Positions 56,069 through 60,577 of a stretch of DNA of 60,577 nucleotides are shown one piece after another. The notes under the pieces are model-generated. The model ran no database searches and was not told where the DNA came from. It saw only the letters and a program-made list of their open reading frames with translations. The DNA is taken from NCBI GenBank assembly GCA_011389985.1, contig JAABTH010000013.1:1-60577 (forward strand). Reading direction: 5' to 3'. The translations under genes and the position numbers were made by a program. The first letter of the stretch is position 1. Every line of letters starts with the position of its first letter. This DNA is from Bacillota bacterium. GTDB taxonomy: Bacteria > Bacillota > Dethiobacteria > DTU022.

Positions 56069-57187
56069 TCAGAGCTGTATTGCGCCTTCGGCACAAAGTT
56101 CCTGGCAGCAGTAGCAGCGGATGCATTCATATTGATCAATATCAGGGATTGAGCCTTCAAAAGATATTATCTGCAGGGGGCAATTTTCAACGCAGGCACC
56201 GCAACCGGTGCAAAGCTCACCATCTATAGCAGGATAGGGTCTGCGGGCATATAACATATTTCTAAACCAGGCCAGCGGAAAATTGGCCAGAAGCTTACTT
56301 ACCTTTCCGGCTGCGACAACTCCACGATCGAAATTCTTGATGCGATAATCATCAATTAGCTGATCGTTAAGGTTAATGTCATCAAGAACAGAACCGGGCA
56401 GCTTAAGCGCCCTGGCAACCGCTACAGTTGACACCTGCTCGGGCATAAATCCGGTAATCTCTGCTGCAACAGCATCAAGCGCAAACGGATTACCCGAGGC
56501 CAAAAGAATTCCTGTCTGACGGGCTTTGCCTCGCCGGGGGCCTACGCCTTCCATTGCAACAACCGCATCAATGATAGAAAAAGCTGGTTTAACCGCCAGG
56601 CATATATCAACTACAAGTCTGGAAAAATCAAGCGGTAAAGGATGCTCCATATGAAAACGTTTTTTATGTTTACCGGGGATGCAGCCATATACGTTCTTAA
56701 CAGCAGCAGTTAAACCGGTTAAAGAGTGGGTTTTCATTTTGGCCAGGTTTATGATTAAATCAACCTGGTTTAATTCTGCCGCCAGGGGAATTATTCTTTC
56801 TTCAGTGCCGTTTACTTTAACTTCGCTCACAGCATTTAGTAAGAGCATTTTCGATCCTGTATCTTCCATAACTTTCTTGTAACCCGCTGCCTGGTGTGCT
56901 TTTTCCTGGCTATCACTACCGGGACTATCACCAATATAAGCTATGCCGCCTGCTTCAATAACAAGTTCAGCTATTATTTTAACTACTAAAGGGTGGGTTG
57001 TGACTGCTTCGGCAGGCGAAGCTGCAGCCAGCAGGTTTGGTTTTAGGAGTACTTTCTGGCCGGAAGATACCAGAGCATTTATACCGCCAAAAGGGGCAAG
57101 CAACTGCAACAAAGCATTTCGTAATTCATCATACTGGTAACGGCTGCAGCGGGTTATGGAAACAAGAGCTTTATCTGAATTAACCAT
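56069..57187 (-). CDS. DUF362 protein with C-terminal 2[4Fe-4S] ferredoxin
   Basis: 372 residues. DUF362 core features KVLLKPNLLAAASPAEAVTTHP, YIGDSPGSDSQEKAHQAAGY, LINLAKMKTHSLTGLTAAVKNVYGCIPG and the C-terminal CTGCGACVENCP and CIRCYCCQELC ferredoxin motifs. These proteins are common in anaerobes; their role in electron transfer or iron-sulfur chemistry is not well defined. No operon partner is evident. Confidence 0.85.
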   Translation of the reverse strand: MVNSDKALVSITRCSRYQYDELRNALLQLLAPFGGINALVSSGQKVLLKPNLLAAASPAEAVTTHPLVVKIIAELVIEAGGIAYIGDSPGSDSQEKAHQAAGYKKVMEDTGSKMLLLNAVSEVKVNGTEERIIPLAAELNQVDLIINLAKMKTHSLTGLTAAVKNVYGCIPGKHKKRFHMEHPLPLDFSRLVVDICLAVKPAFSIIDAVVAMEGVGPRRGKARQTGILLASGNPFALDAVAAEITGFMPEQVSTVAVARALKLPGSVLDDINLNDQLIDDYRIKNFDRGVVAAGKVSKLLANFPLAWFRNMLYARRPYPAIDGELCTGCGACVENCPLQIISFEGSIPDIDQYECIRCYCCQELCAEGAIQL

Positions 57188-57249
57188 TACTATAAAATCA
57201 TCTCCCGGGGAGAATTATACTGCGTACTAATAAATCAAATTATCATTTA

Positions 57250-57930
57250 TCAGGGCATATTTTTTTCAACATAAACAGTAAGCTTGCTTAAGAAATTTAC
57301 ATAACTTCCAAGTTCGTTATCATACCAGCCAAATATTTTAGCATGGGCCACTGGTATATTAATATCACAGGAGGACTGAACCCCACATTCAATTAATGTT
57401 CCCGAATCAACCGGAATAAAACCGGTTCTGGTATGTGTTTCAACTCCCTCAATCACGATTGCTGCAGGATAACCGACCAAGTCTGAAGAAACATTTTGCC
57501 TGTCACTATAAACAACCATGCCTTTCTGAGCACCACCTGCTGCCTTTTTATAGATCTCATTTATCAAATTACGAGTCAACATCGGTTCTCCCGTTTTTTC
57601 CAGTTTTGTCTTGAAAGTAACATTGAGCATGATCAGGGATGAAGTACTGGTGGGAATACGGACAGAATCAGCCATGAATCCGATCCTTCTAATTTCAGGT
57701 AGAATCTCTTCCAGGGCACGCGCAGCACCTGTGGTTGTTAAAATAATATTATTAAAAACAGATCTGGTTTTACGCAGGTCGGCTGCTCCGCTTTTCGGAA
57801 CAGTATCGAGAATATTCTGGTTGTTCGTTGCGGCATGAACAGTTGACATTGATGCCGTCACGATATGCGCCGTTTCCCTGGTTTCAGCCAGGTTAACTTC
57901 AAGCGCTCTTGATTTGAATCCCGACTCCAT
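57250..57930 (-). CDS. GAPDH catalytic-domain-only protein (lacks NAD domain and catalytic Cys)
   Basis: 226 residues, aligned to residues about 165-333 of glyceraldehyde-3-phosphate dehydrogenase. STVHAATNNQNILD matches the TTIHAYTNDQNILD motif with its catalytic His, LTTTGAARALEEILPEI and SVRIPTSTSSL follow, and the C-terminus has GWYDNELGSYVNFL. The Rossmann NAD domain and the SCTTNC cysteine are absent; the protein starts with MESGFKSRALEVNLAETRE. It has its own GGGGTGA ribosome binding site and a TATACT -10-like box, and nothing upstream looks like a lost GAPDH half. It is either a degenerate gene or a repurposed GAPDH fragment. No NAD-dependent activity is expected. Confidence 0.7.
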   Translation of the reverse strand: MESGFKSRALEVNLAETRETAHIVTASMSTVHAATNNQNILDTVPKSGAADLRKTRSVFNNIILTTTGAARALEEILPEIRRIGFMADSVRIPTSTSSLIMLNVTFKTKLEKTGEPMLTRNLINEIYKKAAGGAQKGMVVYSDRQNVSSDLVGYPAAIVIEGVETHTRTGFIPVDSGTLIECGVQSSCDINIPVAHAKIFGWYDNELGSYVNFLSKLTVYVEKNMP

Positions 57931-58026
57931 CGTTTCACCCCAAAATTTATATCCTGCTAATTACAGTATAACATTTACATCCCGGGTTTGCCGTTTGTTT
58001 AGGAATTGTCTCAGTTTATAAACTGA

Positions 58027-58755
58027 CTAGATAATCAGTGCTGCTGCTTCCCGATCAACAATCACAGTAACATTCCTGTGAAGCTGAAGCAGGGAGGCGG
58101 GAACGGCTGTGGTCAACCTGCCGCTTAAAGTTTGTTTTATAGCCTCTGATTTACCAGTTCCCGAGGCAAGAAGAACTATTTTTTCTGCATGCATTATAGT
58201 GCCCATTCCCATTGTAACTGCTTCACGCGGAACCTGATCAGGCGATTTAAAAAAGCGACTATTCGCTTCTATTGTTTTATCAGCAAGCTTAACAAGGTGA
58301 GTATTAACGCTCAACGCTTCCGCAGGTTCGTTAAAACCGATATGCCCGTTTGCCCCGATTCCCAGGATCTGGAGACCGATGCCACCGGCTTTACTAATTT
58401 TCATCTCATATTCGTAACATTCTTTATAAAGATCATTCGAACAACCGGTCGGAATATTGATATTTTCCTGGCTGATGTTGACATGATCGAATAAATGTCT
58501 TTTCATATAATAATAGTAGCTTTGGGGATGTTCAGGCTTAAGGGAAACGTATTCATCGAGATTAAAAGTTATCACATTTTTAAAATCTAGATTACCGGCC
58601 TTAAACTGCTTAACCAGTTCAGCATACATACCTTCCGGTGTAGAACCTGTCGCCAGACCAAGAACCAGGCTCTTACAGTTATTAATTTCTTTTGTTACCA
58701 TAGATGCTGCGAGCCTGCTCAGTTCCAGGTAGTTTTCAACAATTTTTACAATCAA
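58027..58755 (-). CDS. nagB: Glucosamine-6-phosphate deaminase
   Basis: 242 residues, TTG start. VLGLATGSTPEGMYAELVK, FNLDEYVSLKPEHPQSYYYYM, ILGIGANGHIGFNEP are canonical. Converts glucosamine-6-P to fructose-6-P + ammonia. It lies 21 bases after a nucleotidyltransferase-like gene. The nagA deacetylase is not in view. Ends in TAG. Confidence 0.97.
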   Translation of the reverse strand: MIVKIVENYLELSRLAASMVTKEINNCKSLVLGLATGSTPEGMYAELVKQFKAGNLDFKNVITFNLDEYVSLKPEHPQSYYYYMKRHLFDHVNISQENINIPTGCSNDLYKECYEYEMKISKAGGIGLQILGIGANGHIGFNEPAEALSVNTHLVKLADKTIEANSRFFKSPDQVPREAVTMGMGTIMHAEKIVLLASGTGKSEAIKQTLSGRLTTAVPASLLQLHRNVTVIVDREAAALII

Positions 58756-58776
58756 AATTTCTCATCCTTTCATTTT

Positions 58777-59682
58777 TTAGAAGATCTCTTCTTTCTCTTC
58801 AGTTGTATAAAAAAGAGCCATCAGCCTAGCGTTATCATTCTTCTCGTCTGCTTCGAGCAGAGAACGTTCGGCTTTTATTCTGTCCTTAGCCGCTTTTTCG
58901 CCCAGGGAATTTATAATTACAGGAATGCCAGCTGCATCCACCATTTTCTTAATTTGTTCAAAAAGCAAACGACTGCCGTACAGATAAATACCTTCATCGA
59001 GGATTTTTGAAGCAACCATCATTTTAAAATCATCAAACTGCAGCTGCCTGCTTACTGTTGGCAAATCTTTTATGATGTAGTCGAGTTCTTCTTTTAAAGC
59101 CGGGTTCATCAACAAATTATACTTTTCACGGTAGAAAAGATCATCTAGCTCTTCAAGTATTCCGGGCGGCAAATTATCAGTTACACAAATAATATCAAGA
59201 TCCGAACCCTTAACCAGTTCGCCGGTAGAAGATTCCGGCCTTGGTTCGGAATGAGCCATGTTAAATACAACATCACCGGCAATAATAAAACAAGAATTTT
59301 CGAGAATAAAATCCCGCTTTTGATGGCTGTCAACCAAACGACTAACCGATTCACGGGCAAGTTCTATTTTTTTTCTGCTGATAGATGTGATTTCAGAAGT
59401 AAGGTTTTCTGCCATAGAATTGATAAGCTTGCCCTGACCGGGCAATCCGACAATGGTATAATTTAGAAATTCACGCATTATTGAAGGTGAAAGACGGGCA
59501 AAACCCTCTACCTTTGCATCAAGACGCAAATACCTTTTGCCTACAATCTTATTTAAGATAGAATTTGACCCGGCAGATATTTTCCAGGCATGAAAAGTAT
59601 CTAAGCCGCATATTTTGGCAAAATCTTTACCAATTAACGGTCCGGAATGTTCAAGAACAGTTAAAACCCTGTTCAAGATCAT
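58777..59682 (-). CDS. Nucleotidyltransferase-like protein with N-terminal helical domain
   Basis: 301 residues from ATG 59682, behind TTGGAG. A first helical region (about 1-90) resembles a winged helix but is unassigned. The centre carries FIIAGDVVFNMAHSEPRP and KGSDLDIICV, where GSDLD fits the G-S-x-D of pol beta-type nucleotidyltransferases, and the C-terminal part is helical. It overlaps the beta-helix gene by TAATG and precedes nagB, so an amino-sugar or envelope role is plausible. No named family recognised. Confidence 0.55.
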   Translation of the reverse strand: MILNRVLTVLEHSGPLIGKDFAKICGLDTFHAWKISAGSNSILNKIVGKRYLRLDAKVEGFARLSPSIMREFLNYTIVGLPGQGKLINSMAENLTSEITSISRKKIELARESVSRLVDSHQKRDFILENSCFIIAGDVVFNMAHSEPRPESSTGELVKGSDLDIICVTDNLPPGILEELDDLFYREKYNLLMNPALKEELDYIIKDLPTVSRQLQFDDFKMMVASKILDEGIYLYGSRLLFEQIKKMVDAAGIPVIINSLGEKAAKDRIKAERSLLEADEKNDNARLMALFYTTEEKEEIF

Positions 59683-60500
59683 TACTGACACTCCAAATTT
59701 ATCAGGTCATGGCTCTGTCTCACCTTGACAATAGTATCCGGAGGGTAATAGCCACGGGCAAGGCTATTGGGATAGAGAAGTACATTTCTCCCCAACAAGG
59801 TCCCAGGCGCAGTCACACTGTTACAGCCAGTTTCGACCCCATCACCTATGATAGCGCCAAATTTGCGTAGACCGGTTTCATAGTTTTTCCCATCAACTTT
59901 CAGAACTACTTTTGAGTCTGTCACCTTCAGGTTGGCCAGCTTTGTGCCGGCTCCAAGGTTAACACGACCCAGAATGCTGTCACCTATATATGCAAAGTGG
60001 CCGGCTTTACTTCCACCAAGCATAACTGAAGTCTTGATTTCGGTAGTATGCCCAACCACACAGTCATTGCCAATTAATACTTCGCCGCGAATATAGGCAC
60101 CGTGTCTCACCTCCGTGTTATTCCCCAGATATGCCGGACCTTTAATCAGGGCGGTAGGCTCTATAACTGTATTTTCACCAATATAAACTTCATCATCCAT
60201 AATATAAGCGCCGGCGTAAACAATGCTCGCTCCTTCGAGAACCTCACCTTTCATCACTACGACTGGTTTTTTACCGGAATGGTCCAGATCGAACCCTTCA
60301 GTAATAACCTCACCCCTGAAGATGACAGTATTTTTTCCGATAAAGTGATTTCCTCTTCTTAATGTTTTTACATTAGGCTGAAGGATTTCATTCAGATATG
60401 TCTTGATACTCTTTAGTCCCTCCCAGACATATTCTGTCCCATCAAATAAAGAAGTAAATTGATTTTCTGTAAGATTAAAAAAGTTGTCCGCATTAAGCAT
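59682..60500 (-). CDS. Left-handed beta-helix protein (GlmU C-domain-like)
   Basis: 272 residues with GGGAGG seven bases before the ATG. Multiple hexapeptide turns (IGKNTVIF, IGENTVIEPTALIKGPAYLGNNTEVRHG, IGNDCVVGHTTEIK, HFAYIGDSILGRVNLGAGTKLAN) form a left-handed beta-helix. The C-terminal GAIIGDGVETGCNSVTAPGTLLGRN resembles the acetyltransferase half of GlmU. The pyrophosphorylase half is missing. Such proteins occur as sugar-nucleotide O/N-acetyltransferase-related enzymes. It is grouped with the nucleotidyltransferase-like gene and nagB. Confidence 0.82.
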   Translation of the reverse strand: MLNADNFFNLTENQFTSLFDGTEYVWEGLKSIKTYLNEILQPNVKTLRRGNHFIGKNTVIFRGEVITEGFDLDHSGKKPVVVMKGEVLEGASIVYAGAYIMDDEVYIGENTVIEPTALIKGPAYLGNNTEVRHGAYIRGEVLIGNDCVVGHTTEIKTSVMLGGSKAGHFAYIGDSILGRVNLGAGTKLANLKVTDSKVVLKVDGKNYETGLRKFGAIIGDGVETGCNSVTAPGTLLGRNVLLYPNSLARGYYPPDTIVKVRQSHDLINLECQ

Positions 60501-60535
60501 AGAAAAACCTCCCAGTCAAAATAGATAAAGGTTAC

Positions 60536-60577
60536 TTAGATAAGGTAGTCGAAAGCCAGTCGGGCAAATACCGCCGG
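60536..60577 (-). CDS. C-terminal end of a gene cut by the window edge
   Basis: The last 13 codons read PAVFARLAFDYLI followed by TAA, in frame to the edge. It lies 35 bases upstream of the beta-helix gene on the same strand, so it probably belongs to the same operon. The family cannot be told from 13 residues. Confidence 0.4.
   Translation of the reverse strand, partial: PAVFARLAFDYLI

Noticed and set aside
1-60577. CRISPR arrays, insertion sequences, prophage and rRNA
   Set aside because: I saw no regular repeat-spacer pattern, no transposase or integrase, and no rRNA sequence in the window.

Overview
The window reads as chromosomal DNA of a low-to-moderate GC anaerobic Firmicute of the Clostridia type. 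The evidence is the conserved Gram-positive housekeeping order (rpsU, yqeY, nfeD, floA, phoH, 7TM-HD, ybeY, dgkA, cdd, era, recO, glyQ, glyS, ppsR, ppdK, dnaG, rpoD), the hrcA-grpE-dnaK-dnaJ operon behind a CIRCE operator, a glycine T-box, strong AGGAGG-type ribosome binding sites with many TTG starts, and anaerobe genes: pyruvate phosphate dikinase, a GltD-ferredoxin-MvhD flavoprotein, trimethylamine methyltransferase and a ferredoxin:thioredoxin reductase. The yqfC and yqfD sporulation genes that usually sit between floA and phoH are absent and I see no other sporulation gene, so this may be a non-sporulating lineage. I cannot name the species.

Layout. 1-3.5 kb: the N-terminal part of a CodA-like amidohydrolase, a DUF3096 membrane peptide, a universal stress protein, four tRNAs (Val, Glu, Met or Ile2, Asn) and a B12-dependent methionine synthase activation-domain protein. 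3.5-15.8 kb: rpoD, dnaG (behind an attenuator-like leader), a fused flavin/Fe-S oxidoreductase, ppdK with its regulator ppsR, and glyQ-glyS behind a T-box. 15.8-18.1 kb: a flavodoxin and mttB, which is interrupted by one in-frame TAG. 18.1-29.8 kb: recO back to rpsU and a HIT protein. 29.9-33.3 kb, plus strand: tRNA 2-selenouridine synthase, a YlbF-like protein, a HAD phosphatase and CorA. 33.5-43.1 kb: mtaB, rsmE, the heat-shock operon, the iscR-nifS-nifU cluster and a cold-shock protein. 43.3-49.7 kb: acpS, aconitase, an MFS transporter, apgM and thrC. 49.7-52.1 kb: an ECF sigma factor, its anti-sigma factor and a membrane protein with a bactofilin-like beta-helix. 52.2-55.9 kb: a DapF-like epimerase, ferredoxin:thioredoxin reductase, glutaredoxin, serA and an overlooked lipoprotein. 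56-60.6 kb: a DUF362 ferredoxin, a GAPDH catalytic-domain-only protein, nagB, a nucleotidyltransferase-like protein and a left-handed beta-helix (GlmU-like) protein.

The main discovery is recoding of two stop codons. (1) mttB has an in-frame TAG at the usual pyrrolysine position, with family-specific sequence on both sides. (2) The ferredoxin:thioredoxin reductase catalytic subunit has an in-frame TGA exactly where the last active-site cysteine of the CxC motif should be. The expected x-L-F residues follow it, and a hairpin lies at a distance compatible with a bacterial SECIS. This would be a selenocysteine form of the reductase, translationally coupled to a CPWC glutaredoxin. A selenouridine synthase elsewhere in the window independently indicates selenophosphate metabolism. 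Ordinary gene prediction would cut both proteins short. TAG is also a common true stop here (recO, era, grpE, rsmE, ppdK, nagB and others), so pyrrolysine decoding must be restricted by context or induction.

Other points of interest are a cytidine deaminase-TrmO fusion, an attenuator ahead of dnaG-rpoD, a terminator hairpin buried in the thrC coding sequence that faces an operon on the other strand, a palindromic repeat that supplies the recO ribosome binding site, and a GAPDH homologue without its NAD domain or catalytic cysteine.
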